Of a stretch of 64,000 bases of DNA, positions 1-12,800 are shown piece after piece. The first letter of the stretch is position 1, and each line of letters opens with the position of its first letter. The stretch is taken from assembly GCA_000727475.1 (NCBI GenBank), contig KL647323.1, positions 607,879-671,878 on the forward strand, given 5' to 3'. A program made the position numbers and the translations under genes. The stretch is from Sarcocystis neurona. Its lineage: Eukaryota > Apicomplexa > Conoidasida > Eucoccidiorida > Sarcocystidae. The notes below the pieces were generated by a model. It saw nothing but the letters and a program-made list of their open reading frames with translations. It was not told the DNA's origin and did no database searches.

Positions 1-46
<46 letters not shown>

Positions 47-118
47 GATAGATACATAGATAGGGAGAGAGAGGGAGAGAGAGGGAGAGGCAGGAAGACA
101 GGAAGAGATATAGAGCAC
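1..118. repeat. TA and GA microsatellites at window edge
   Basis: About 40 bases of alternating TA are followed by GATA/GACA-like steps and GGGAGAGA-type purine repeats to about position 118. It is simple sequence cut by the window edge, with no coding signal. Confidence 0.9.
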
Positions 119-959
119 GCACTTACATATTCGTACATCCCTACATGTTCACGTATAGATACACAGGCACCCGCCTATGTATGCCAGTCAATCTGAGTGC
201 AGACATACACGGACACAGACTCAAGTGCGCAGCCATGTGCGCACCGATACATACGTAGGTACACGTGTGCATACACACATGAACGCTTGCACTCCAGGCA
301 TGCGCACCGACGCATGGACATTCAGAGAGATACACACAGTCGTGCGCCTACACGTGTGTACGTATGTGCATCCGTGTGCGTGGACGAGGCGTGAAATCAC
401 GTGTGCAGACGACCCAGTCGAGAGGGTCACACGCCTTGTGGATGCGTGATGAACGCCGGGTCAGGGAATCTGCCGCGCGTCCTGCATTTTCCGCCTTGTG
501 GATGTACACAGGCTATAACACCATGCGTTGCACTTCAAGAGGCGCAAACTTTTTCAAACCGTTGAAGTGCGGACGGAAGCGGTATTGCATGTGCTGCACA
601 CGCATCTGCGCACCTCTTGCTTGGATGTCGCATGGAAAGAATGAAGAAGCCTTCACAGATCCTGCCCGACCATGCTGCACTGCGACGAGCGCTGGAAGAG
701 CGAAAGCTACTAACTCAGCTACCTGCAAATGTTTTCGTCTAACTCGTATACGTCTGTGTAGGTATACGTATATATGTGTGTAACTGTGTACGCATTTGTG
801 GATGTGTGCGTGCACGCATGTATTACGCATGTACGGATGTACGTATGCACATGCATACATATATATATATATATACATATATGTATAAACGCGTGTACAT
901 ACATGCCATGTATGCTTGTAGCCGTCTATGGCTGCATCCGCATACTGATGCACGTGGGC

Positions 960-1162
960 ATACACACATGGATGTATGGATGTGCATGTATGTGTGTATG
1001 CATGTATGTTTGTTTGTGTGTATGGGCGTATGTGTGTATATGTGTGTGTGTGTGTGTATATGTGTATGTATGTATGTACGTATGTATGTATGTATGTATG
1101 CACGTATGTATGTGTGTATGTACGTATGTAGGTATGTATGTGTATATATATATATATATAAA
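960..1162. repeat. TATG/TG/TA microsatellite block
   Basis: This is a near-continuous run of TATG tetranucleotides mixed with a TG run (about 1036-1057) and a closing TA run (about 1142-1160). It gives open frames on both strands, which explains the long low-complexity translations here. Confidence 0.9.
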
Positions 1163-1783
1163 TGTCTACGCATATATGCATATGGTCGACAGCTATACCC
1201 TGTCTATGTACGTGTGTGTGAATGTGTGTTGGTCCAGATATCCATACGTAGGTGTATGTGTGCTTTTGTCTGCTTTCAACTTTCAACGTACTTATCTGTT
1301 TTGATCTGCCCGTGTGCACGTGTAGTGCGTATGTGTATATGCGAGTTTGTCTGCATGGACGTAGGGATACGTACACGTACAGTGGGTGTATGTATACGTT
1401 CCTATGTCGGTGGGTCGCTTAAGAGAAAGAGGCTCTGTTTGTATCTGCTTCTCTACATGTGTAGGTCTGTGGGCGTATATACCCCTCTACCTATGTGTGC
1501 GTGTACGTACGTACGTCACTGTTTGTGCCCCGTAGCTGTGCGAATGCGCGATTAGCTTTCCGTATACTAACGTGTGAAATTATTCATGATGAAGGGCCTG
1601 TCTGCGTTTGCAAAGCAACGAAGGCACGTGTTTCCGAACGCAGTGCATGAATCCTGTAAATGTGCAAGGTGGACCTGGACCGTTCTAGCACGGTACACAC
1701 CCCTGCCGTACACACGCAAGGGGTCGACGGGTGTGTTTGTGTACGTCATTTTCGGTGCCTCTTCTTCTCTTCGACTATCTCTC

Positions 1784-1989
1784 TCTACGTATGTGTAGAG
1801 GCGTCATCAGAACCATTCACATATGTGACAGCAGATGTCAGGAGGTTGTTCTGAATCGGCACGACATATATATATATATGTGTATATATTTCTTTCTACG
1901 TATGTGTAGAGGCGTCATCAGAACCATTCACATATGTGACAGCAGATGTCAGGAGGTTGTTCTGAATCGGCTCGACATATATATATGTG
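1784..1989. repeat. 111-bp tandem duplication
   Basis: The segment 1784-1878 recurs at 1895-1989 with one difference seen (A at 1861, T at 1972). Each copy starts at TCTACGTATG, carries the step CAGAACCATTCACATATGTG and ends in a TA run. The near identity means the duplication is recent. No coding role is apparent. Confidence 0.9.
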
Positions 1990-4900
1990 TATATACATAT
2001 GCGTACGCGTAGGTGCACGTCTGTATGTGCTATCGGTAGACGTATATGCGGTGACACGTCTATAAATATATATATATATATATATGTAGATAGATAGATA
2101 TAAGGGGGTCGGCCTATGTGTATACTCTTGTGCAAGATCACGTAGTGGAATGCTGTGTACACCCCTATAAATAATCTTCTTCGGCGGTGACAGGCCTCCA
2201 CTGTCAGCAACACCGTTTCCAGCTGTAGAATGCAGCTCTCGCGGCGAAGAACGCGGGCTTCCGCGCTTGCTCTGACACTGCCTTGTCACGGGTTACTTCG
2301 CGAGTGTGTAACAATATCGAGATTCCCTGGAGTGTATGATGTATGAAGACATGTATTTGTGAATATAGGGGTCTTGTGCCTACGCACAATTTTGTCCTTT
2401 AGTAACTCCACGCACCGCAGCTTGTCCGTTTGTCCACTTCAACCCTGGTGGCGTGGTAATTATTAGCGGGAACCCCGCCACCCGCTCAGCTTGTGGACGC
2501 ACGACAGAATGTTTGAATTACTAGGTCATACTAGCGACTAAACAAGCAGGATATCATGCGGTATTACTGCTTGTTCCCTCTGTGTCGGTGAACAATGCCG
2601 CTCACTTCTGACACGGCGAAACGTGAAGCCGAATGCGATGGAGTGGCACTGAATTCCCTCTCACGTATAATTTTGTCTGCGTAGACACAGGCGTATGTCA
2701 CACCAGTTCGCGAAAAAGCCCGTGCGTACAGCGAAGGTGTGCTTGATCCCGCGGTTTCCTGCCAGGGGTGTGTAATTGTTATCATAGCTCTTCTTCGACC
2801 TGTTTAAAAATGTATCTATTATTACATCATACGTACAGTGACGAACATACCAGCAGAGCGTTTGAACGATAGGTGTTACAGTGGAGCGCTAACGGAAGCC
2901 ATCGTCAGAAAACTTACGCGTCCCCCTGCGAGCGAAGAAAACTTTAGATCGACATATATTTCAAGGCAGTCGAACCTAAAATCACACGTCAACTCATAAA
3001 ACAGCCACCACCACCAAAGGGCCCAGTGGCAACCCTCCGTCCAAGTCAGCGTGCAGCCGTTGTCGGGCAAGTTTCTTCTTCACCGTGAGTTCCAGCCTAC
3101 GCATGCCTCTTTAAATATGTGTACACATTTGACAGACACGGCTATGCCAGCGTTCTGCGTCAGCGTAGGTGCGCCCAGCAAAAAGCGACACAATTATACA
3201 TGAAGACACAGTTAGATAGATCGATGAAAGGTCACTATGTATCTAGGTATGCGCGTGGGGCTGCACCTTGAGCACGTGAATGGGGAAGATTGCGTGTCGT
3301 GGAACAACCGTTGTCAATGTTTGCACGTGTCCGCACACTGCAAACCGTCTGCAATTGAAACAGGTCTTAGACAGTGTAGCCTCATCTGTGCGGCCAGGCC
3401 GGCTCGAAACCCGGGCATATACGTAGATATACCTGCGAGCACCCACCTGCCCTTGACGGAACCACGTCGCCTGGCACTGCCATTCTGTTGCATCTAGCCT
3501 CCCTCATGTCGTTCTCTTTTTGTGTCTGTCTCATTTCTCATTCCCTTCAGAAAGTAGCCCGGTACCTGGCAGCAGCAAGAAGCTTTATTTTCTGTTGCGT
3601 CAGGAGGCTTCCTCTGTGGTTCTTCACTCCTTTAAAACTTACGCATGAGTGCAGTTAAACGCAAGCATGTTTTCCGAGTGAGGGACACTGAACACACACT
3701 CGCACAATGTCGTACTGTGAGTCAAAGTCACATCATCACTTTTTTACTATGCTGTCTCACGACTGTCTGCAAATCACGACATGCGCTACTCCACATGTGT
3801 GAGCAAGTTAAAAAAGTACGGCGGACGGTTAAGCCTGCCCTACAAACACAGACGAGGTTCTATTGTTTGCGCTGTTGCTGTGTGAGTGGAACTCCACTTA
3901 TCATGCGACAATTGTTTTACATACGTGTGCCGTCCACAAAGTTGCATGCAGCCACATAGACAAGTACAGGACACTTGCTGTCGCACTAGGCACAGAGAAG
4001 CTAAGGACAGGTTCTCTCACAGAAGAAGATAGCGTCTACGTAGGCTGCGCAACCGTATAAACGCGGGAACGGACCTACTGCCTTGCTATTGTCTATGAGC
4101 CTTACTTGCGCGTGATTACGCATGACGCAGCGGTAGTTTCATGTAGTGTCACCTATGTTATGACAGTATAAACTGATACTCACATGCAAACGTCCTTTGT
4201 ACTTGTGTGGCCTTGCATTTGGACATCTGAAAAAGCATTCTTGATACACACATTTATGGTCCACGAATGACAAGCTATGTCTACACGATAACCGCGATGC
4301 TTTAGCAGCCCAGCGCTCCTATATATCAGCACGTGTGAAGAAGTTCCTTTATCCTTGTGTATATAGCATCACATTGGATAACACAGTCGCGCAGTAAGTG
4401 GTGGCATGCACAGAGAAGAAAGAGCGTATGCATGTCACTCATGTTCTAGCTGTGTTGTTGTCTTCCTGCGTCTGGCTCTTTTCCTGAAGAACTGTGAGGT
4501 CCCCGCTACCTGGGGGATGAGAAGTCTGCGATGGTGTTCTAACGTGTACAAACGTCTTCGAGGATAATCACACCAATGCCTATGCATTGCTAGCTGTCCT
4601 GGGTGAGTGCTGCAGAAGGCACTTTCCATTGCGCTGTATTGGTTTAGGACAGAGAGGACACGTGTAATTGTATTTACAAATAGGCAAGAAGGTATGAGCA
4701 CAAGCACTACTTAAATCACCACTTCATCTGATGCGCTGCGTCCCCATGTTCTACACGAATACATGTTAAGGAGCTTATACTCCCGCGCAATGCCGGCGCT
4801 GCGTTGACGCTCCTTTTGTTTTGCTGCTGACGTCGTTGTTCACGACATATTGCTCCTTTAGTCTAACGTCTTGTTTTATTGTAGATGCTGCTTTCTACCC

Positions 4901-5610
4901 TATTTTGGCTGCTGCGTGCTTGCTGCAGCTCCTCGCTGCGTTGCTACTGTTTTGTTTGTTGCCCCACAGTATCTCTAAACAGGGGGCTTCTAACTCCCTC
5001 ACTATTGTGAAGAAGTAAGCCACAAGGGGGACGGAAAGAATAAGCAACAAGGTTCGCGTTTTGCCGAAGGTTTCCGACAGCAGCTGCTTAATACTCTTCC
5101 TTTACAAACAGAGGATCATGAGGTTTCCCTAATATGCATCCGTAGACACGCGTGCATAACAATGAAAAACGAGTGCACGTAATGGTTTGTTCTTCGTATT
5201 CGAGCGTCCATGTGTAGACAGATAGTTCTTTCCTATTTCTCTGAAGACCACATCTCACTTCTCTCTCTCTCCACACACACACACACACACACACACATAG
5301 AGCACGTCTCCTGGTACACGTGTGGATTGGCCATACCTGCATGTAGGCCTACGTGGGTACGACACGGATGCGTCAAAGTGCTTTTCCGTGTTCTGCGTGT
5401 GCCAGCGGGTGGTCTAAGCGGGGGTTGGTCGGAAACATTTTGCAGCATTTTGCTGATGATGTAATAGTTACAAACGTAAAAAAGTATAGCCCCTCTGCAC
5501 GGCGTCTAGTGGCATTGTACAACCACTTCTGTACATACTGAGTGTAAAGTAAACCTGAAGCATCTACATCCACGGGTAACGAAATGAAGTCGGGTAGACC
5601 ACCGCCAGAG

Positions 5611-5721
5611 ATGCGTACGATAGACAATCGAAGTTGAAATATGCGTACTCGTCGCGCGTAATCGAGGATTAGCGATCTGCACGATAGACGACAAAAGTAG
5701 AAATACGCGTATTCGTCTTGT
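5611..5721. repeat. Imperfect 68-bp direct repeat
   Basis: The segment around 5611-5656 (GTACGATAGACAATCGAAG onward) is repeated with changes at 5679-5721 (GCACGATAGACGACAAAAG onward). Both copies end in a GCGTA(C/T)TCGTC step. It is a diverged tandem duplication in otherwise unique DNA. Confidence 0.6.
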
Positions 5722-6549
5722 CCACCCCGCAACACGGGGTCGAAAATACAACCATCTTACATGTTACTCGACACGGGGCAGGACGGCGTCAAAGTGTAAT
5801 TACAGGCGTCACTGTGTATATTTTAGAGGAGAGAAATAGAAATGTGGCGTATCATCATTCGCTGTCCAACGTGTGATGCTACACTATATTGTGTGTCAGA
5901 GCAGTAGTTGACGTTTAGCCGATTCTGTGCTAACACACGCATTTTACGATAACAAAAAGGCAGTAAGTAGCTGATGTACATAGAGTCTTGTTTTAGAAGG
6001 ACCTCAAGCACGCTCACACGTCTGTGACCTTCTGCCGGCCAAAAGAGAGGCTAACGTACAAACACTCCTCTCCGTTGCCGACTGAAAAAAAAACTACAGC
6101 CCTCTACGTCTCGCCACCTCCGCATCAAACGAAGGCAGTGACGGCCCCCTAGGCTGAAATGCTTAGTCAGCAAGTCATAGAAACAATAAATTGAGTGTTT
6201 CTTCTTTATCGTCTGTTCGACATTGTGTGTATATTCTCAGAAAGTGTAATGGGCTCCTTGGTCGCGCACACGTGGATGTCTACATGGTTGCAGGCGTTTC
6301 TGCTGACCTATGAGAATCCAGTGTGGCCAGAAAGATGACAAATAGTTCTGCGTCCCACGTGTACAAATGGCGGCAAGGCCGCAAGTTGTCTTCGGTATCA
6401 TTGTTTTGCGTGAGGTCTTCAAATTTCTTCTCCCTCAGAGAAGGCTCCCTGCTTGCTCGTATTGTCTATTGCCACTGTCTGGCACTGTTGTGCTATTCTT
6501 TTTCCTTGTCGGTCTGTCAGCCTTTATAATGGTGTCGGAACTTCTAGCG

Positions 6550-6792
6550 GGAGGTTTATCATGGTAGTTTTCTTGTCTCATGTGAGATTCTCGGCATACG
6601 CACATCAGTAGCAAGCGAAGTTAGGCGCTTACAACGAACCGGACCAAAGATTGCGAATTTTCTTCCTCCAACAGCGGCGGCGCTGTGCTCTGTGTTCAAG
6701 CGGGAACGCCTGCACTCCTCTGAGCAGGAAGCGGGTGCTCCTGGTGGTTCCCATGTCTCACGGGAGATTCTCGCCATACGCACGAAGAAGAA
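6550..6792. repeat. Direct repeat, exactly 180 bp apart, upstream of the coiled-coil gene
   Basis: GAGATTCTCGGCATACGCAC near 6583 and GAGATTCTCGCCATACGCAC near 6763 are preceded by matching GCGGG...ATGGTAGTTTT/CTGGTGGTTCC stretches in the same register. The pair sits within 340 bases upstream of the chosen ATG at 6885. It is either a simple duplication or duplicated promoter sequence; the sequence does not say which. Confidence 0.6.
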
Positions 6793-6884
6793 GACCTGTG
6801 TCGGTACACAAAGGAACGGATGTGTAAACACAGACAGCCATACCAGACAGCACCTGAGGTGCTACCGTTGTCACGGCAAGAACA

Positions 6885-9800
6885 ATGGAGGTACCGTTTG
6901 GCGCTGCTGTGCAGCAGCTTACAGGTAGCGGGTTCAGACCCGCGTTCCTCACACAGGTCCCTAATGCACCGGAAGAAGGCTTGGGAAGAAAAGAGCAGGA
7001 AGAGACGGTGCTGGCGCTTCGCAGCCCAGCAGCCGATCCAACAAAAGTTGCCCATCATAGAAGAAAAAGCGCACAAGCAAACAAGTGCACAGATATTGTA
7101 CCACTACACACAACCCTTCAAGTCGTGGAGAAGGAGGGCCAGTCAAGAAAATCGGAGTACTTGAGCAGACGCATCGAAGAGATGAGGAATAACCTGGAGA
7201 TTATGAAAAGTAAGATCTCTCGTGGGAAAAGAAACTTGATGTGGTTTTCTGCGTCACAGGCAAATTATTTCGAGGTCGGAATGCCATTTTTAGCGGACAC
7301 ACAAAGAAATAGTCATCCAGCGTTGATGGCATGAAATATGTTTCCAGGGCCCGTACGCAACTTCGGTACTGCTCAAAAACCGATCGTATCTGTGTACGTG
7401 TACGCGTGCTTCTTTGAGCGGAGTGAACACGTTTACGCATGCGGGAATTGAGGTCGACATGTTTGAGCCACAGTCTCGTGTCGAAGTTTGCACAGTCGCG
7501 CGAGGGTGTACGGCTTTATATCTCTGTGTCACGTCAACAGTAGAACTGCGCAGGATACTGGTCATTTTTCGTCAGAAGTGTTAGAAATAGTGTAACGCAC
7601 CTCTCACTACTTAAACGAACACTGATCTGTGAGACATTAGCATTCGGTGGCGACTTAGGGCCGTGTATCTCCTCAGAAGCAGATAAAGATTCTACACTGG
7701 CTCACCACTGGAACAACTAAAACGCGGTGCTGTCGTGCGCTGCTGCAATAGGGGGTATGAAGGCACCACTGCGGTAGTGGAGGATTCTTCCCCGAACGCC
7801 AACAACTGATACTTCGCTCACCTATCACGTAGTAGTGCCACAGTGGAAACTGCGAGACAAAACGCTGTTGTGTTTACTGAGACATCGAACTGGGGTCATG
7901 AAATTTCGTTGCTGCTCTACTTTACCTTAGCATCTACAAAGTACGCACCCGAGGGTTGTTTGTGAACGTGCAAGATTGCTCTTACATTCCTGAAGACATC
8001 ACCTCAAGTATCGTCGTGTGTCGCGAAAATAGCGGCCAACAGTGCAGTTACAATACAACTCCAGAGTGCACGATCTCGTTGTATAAGGTTGGCGTGCTTG
8101 CCGCACAGGTTACCAATTTGACTGTTGAAGATTAGAAAAATCATAAAGACGAAAGCCTGGACCTGGGTTCATCGATTCCCTTTTTTATTCACCCACCCTT
8201 GGTGTTGCAACACAAACGCGTGCACATAAGCACCAATCTTTGTCCATAAATGTGTGTGTAAAGAAGTAAGTCCAGGCGCGTTTTCCAGCACCAATTACAG
8301 GTACACAGATATATATATATATATATATACATGTATGTTTATACATATATTCAGACCTAGTCACTTACAAGAATACTTATTTGTATGCACATATGTGTGA
8401 TGGCACCTTTGTGTTTGAGCAAACATACATATATATTTGTGTATAGCGACAAAGTCACGTTCCAACCTACGCATTCATATCGGGACAAGTGACCTAGTAG
8501 AGGACACAGGGTCAAATGTAATCGCTGTGCTTTTCACTCTAGCAGTAAGATGCAAAGCTCGTTCACCTCAGTGAAAGCAGTCCCTGCAGGTCGTACATCT
8601 GCAAAATCACTTCTTCTACTACCAGTACGAGCATACAAGTGTATAGAGATCTATATTTGTGAAGTCGCACATCTACGAGAGCACAGTCGTAGATGGACAT
8701 ATATACTTAGATGTTTGTGTTTGTAGGTTCGTTTGAGTTTTCCTTATCATTATTTACTCGGTGTGGCGTCACTTGACTACCATAACGCACTCTGAAAAGG
8801 ACGATAAGACTACTTGATACTGCCTGTCTCTGTCGCTCGTGTACTGATGCGAAACGGTGATTTATTCACTCTTACTATCTTGACTCTACACGAAAGCGTA
8901 TTTTTACGAGACACAAATTAACGTAAGCGCGTGCAACTTTTCCTACGAGAACTGTCAGAAAAACAAGAGGATTTACATGGTGTCCAGCTTCTCTTTCAAA
9001 GAATTCGCTTCCCGTATACAACAGTTGCCTCCCACATGCGACTGGAGCGTCTTTCGCAGAATGTGCTGGTTTCCTGTCACGTGTCTACAGCTGGGGCTTC
9101 CTTCGCCTTTCTTGTGTCGGTTAAAGAACGCGAGGCGCAGAACGTACAGCGGCTGCTGCACCAGACGAAAGTGAATTTTCTGAAAAGAATGGACAAGTGT
9201 AGGGAACAAAGGGATAAACATGAAGCAAGGAAGGCCCGTTTCAAAAAAGTGAGAAGACGCACGAGCATCTGCGGGAGAAAGGGTCGGAGAGCAGTACAAC
9301 GGCAAGCGAGGCACCTGCAGAAAGAACACGACGTGCAGCAAAACCAGATGTCGAAAAGTAAAAGAGGTCTTCAGCAGTATTCAGAGAACGATTGAACAGC
9401 AACAACAACAACAACAACAGGCGTCACAATCTGCAGGTGGACAACATCTGGGCGCGTCGCAGTCACCCGTTGTATGACGCAGCACCATGCAGCAAAATGA
9501 GCTGGGAGCACCCACGCACTGTTTCCCGAACAAATGTGTTTCTACAGTCATATGTGTGTGTAGCTCACATACGTAAGTGAGAGGTGTACACAGACAAATA
9601 CATGTCTAGCTGAAACTATGACACACACATGTGCATGTGCATACGTAAGCGTGCCGCAGTCTCCCAGCATTGACCCACGCGTGCCAACACAGAAAGGGTC
9701 ACGAACGCGGAAAATTAACATTTCAAATGCATCACTAACAGACCTCTTGCAGCATGCGTCTCTCATTATCTCCGCAATTATGATTCCGCGGGGGTAGCAG

Positions 9801-12800
9801 AGGAAAATCAACACCTATGTAGTGGACTTCTCCGTGGTTACGAATTCCACTTTTGCAGTCAGTTGCGGCATAAGCATTCGAAGCACAAAACTAGTCTCCA
9901 CATGGGGAGGTGCAGCAGCAAAACGGAAACCAGCACACGTGTATCGCAGTTCTCAAAATGCAGCTTTCCCTCAGCCTGCGTCATAAGCCCGTTCAGTCAC
10001 CTGTGGCAGCGGCCCATCAGTTCTGTACAACTAGGCTGAATAAAATGTACTGTACTCCCCTCGGATCATTGTCAGCAGCACATCAACGACGTGTGCCGCT
10101 GTGGCGACACGTCCAGAAAGACTATGCTATACAGAAACTTGGCTGAGATTGACGCCCCGTAAACACGGCCCGTTGCCCAGTGACTGCACGTCGCCTAATT
10201 GCCTTTTCAAGGTGCGTGTGATTATCAGAGAACATCTGTAGGGGGATGCCGTGTACTTGACAGGCGCACCAGCTCTATAATATCTTTCCGTAGCAATTTT
10301 GTAATCTCAAGGGTCTGCGAGGATACACTTCAAAATTAAATCAGCACTTGACCGCTCTGAAGGATACCAAAGCACTGGCAAATGCCAGTGCATTGCCAGA
10401 CTGACTTGTTCACCTTGTCCTATAACATAGTGCTGTACGAGAGTAACGTTTGGCTTCTTCCTTGCTCTCTTTCGAGTGCATTACGCAGGTTCACGCCGAG
10501 TACTTCTTTGATAAGCATTCTCACATTGTTGTTCCAGTGTTGCCGTTGTCCTGTCTAGGACGTAAACACTTGGCGCTTCTTAAATAATGTCCCTCCATCG
10601 TGGTGAGCGCCTGCCGCGGAAACTCTCGCGGCACCAGCCTGTCAACGACAATACCGGCTCAGCAAATATGTACTTGTACATATATATACATACCAAAATA
10701 CGTTCACACGCGTTTGCACTCGTAAGCGCGCGTACGCGTACTCCTTAAATATGCGTCTCCATGCTCGTGTGTCTCTGAGGCGTCTACAATTTACCTTTCA
10801 CCAGCTAGTCTTGGCTCGAAGCCAATTGCTGCAAAGAAATGTGGAAAAAGCGAAGGAATGTCGTCGTCTCCTCATTGAGAACACCAAGGACACACAGACC
10901 GCCGAAGAAGATGTCCATGCACTCCGGGCAAAAGTACGACAGGTACTTCAACAGTGTGCAAGCATCGAGCGACTCGCAGGCCAACTGAAGCCCTTTAAGT
11001 GAGGTGAATTTCTGCATGTAGTGATGAAACATTTATTCGCTTATACTCCAGCCCACTACGTGATTTTGATCGACAAAACTATGTGGGCGTCCACGCATGT
11101 GTACAGCTTGTACAGAGCTCCTTACTAAAAGAGTGCACATATATACATATATATATATATATGTATATCTACATATACATGCACGTAATTATTCAAGTCC
11201 CTCTTCCTGCCATGACATAAACACATCTGTTCTGCGTTTACACACACTTACACATCATGAATTACTAGCTGGCAGGATGCAACCCTGCGCGTGGGACTAA
11301 AGATCACGTGTCTGCTTCCAAATTGTACTTCTTCCTTTAAGGTGCCTTTTACGCATATCTGGACTGCACATCCGTATCTCTTTAATGCGTTATAAAGCCA
11401 GATGCCCCATAGAACACTAGAACTTCAAGACGGAAAAATAAAGGATCACCTCGCAGTTTTACAGCCTCGTATACAGCGCACAGCCGAAATGGCTACAAGG
11501 GTCGCTCTTGGTTACATGGTATCGGTGCGCCCTACTGCTTGGCAGTCGGTGGTTGCCCTGTTTTCAACGGAAAGTGTGGTCAGTATCTGTTTTTTGAAAC
11601 CGGTGGGGTCCAACGTGCTTCTGGCATTGTGTGCGCGTCTGCCTCAAGTACTCAGCGTATAGTACACGTGGCAAACTTTGTTCGTACTCGGCGTATTGCA
11701 GCAACTGCTTCATGCAGCCCACACACGTGTGTATTGCTCTACGTCCTCCACACCGACACGAACATCAAGAATGCTGTAGGTTACTCAGGGCGCATGGTGT
11801 TTAAGGAAAACTGCGGCCCAAGAGTAATCTCCCGCACCTCCTGACGAATCTTCGCAGAGTCACAGGTGTGCATGTGTCTTCAAGTGGGCACGGCTGGAGG
11901 TGAAATGTCTTTGAACGATTCCCTTGAGTATGAAGGGTGACTGCACAAGGAAAAGCGCCTGCAGCTGCCGACCTCAAAAAAAGGTGTCACGTGTTCTCGT
12001 ATCCAGCACATAGGATAAGTACCTGTAGAAAAGTTAATAACGTGTCCGTCGTCGTTAGTACAGCTGTTCAGCTTGGTACAAAGCTGCTGATCATGCAAGA
12101 CGTACACCTCAATTAGAGTGTCAGCGACATCCGGACAAACGTTTTCGCTTGTGCATGACAGCCGCAGCTAACTTGCTTTTCTTCAGGGGTTTCGTCGAAT
12201 CAGCAGCAGGCCTCTGTGTTATGGAATCAGCTGAGGGTCTCGTGAAGCGGGTGACAACGCTGCAGAACACGAATGACGAGCTGCGGAAGCAACTAACTGA
12301 ATCTTCAGGTGAGCTCGTGCAGATGTGAACAACGTTTCTGCTCCTTAGAGAAGCGAAATTATTTATCACCATGGACGCACCTAGTTTGGACGCAGATTCA
12401 AGCGCTAAGACTTCGTCGCAGCAGGCATCTATTGTTCATAGTATAAAAGTAGATATATATATATGTATGTATATGTGCAAGTTTGGTTCTCCTTGTTTCC
12501 GGTCGTCAATATTTAGCCACAGTGTCCGCCCACATCCTATTCAAGTGCGCAATTTTCTTTTATATCAGCCGGTGTTGTGTCGACTGGGGTAGCACATAAG
12601 CATACAAAGAACAAGCAGATACGCTTGTACGCATGTGCGCTTCTATAGAGGCAGCATGACACGTGTATGTATATATACATATATGAAAGTGTTTAAAAAA
12701 TAGCGATTTCTGTCGTCTAGTTCAGTACTTAGCTGTCGTATTTTTTCCTGATCAGTACGCCTTCCTTGCAACGTACAGATCGACTTGAAGAAAAACGAGC

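Larger units (their letters stand above)
119..6884. other. Stretch without a recognisable gene
   Basis: The region holds TATG/TG/TA microsatellites (about 770-1160 and 1865-2100), a 111-bp duplication at 1784-1989, a CA run at 5274-5297 and otherwise mixed sequence. Open frames are short (mostly under 110 codons), overlap on both strands and show no family motif or convincing splice chain. The long frames between 513 and 1555 are Tyr/Cys/His/Thr-rich translations of TATG repeats and are not genes. Part of the last kilobase is probably the promoter and 5' UTR of the coiled-coil gene that starts at 6885. Confidence 0.6.

Noticed and set aside
513..1555. Long open frames on both strands rich in Tyr, Cys, His, Thr and Val
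   Set aside because: They are translations of TATG/TG/TA repeats, which lack stops in several frames. Composition is extreme and both strands are open at once.
6926..6943. Hairpin GCGGGTTCAGACCCGC resembling a tRNA T arm
   Set aside because: The loop is not the TTCRANY form, no anticodon or acceptor arms surround it, and it lies in the first coiled-coil exon.
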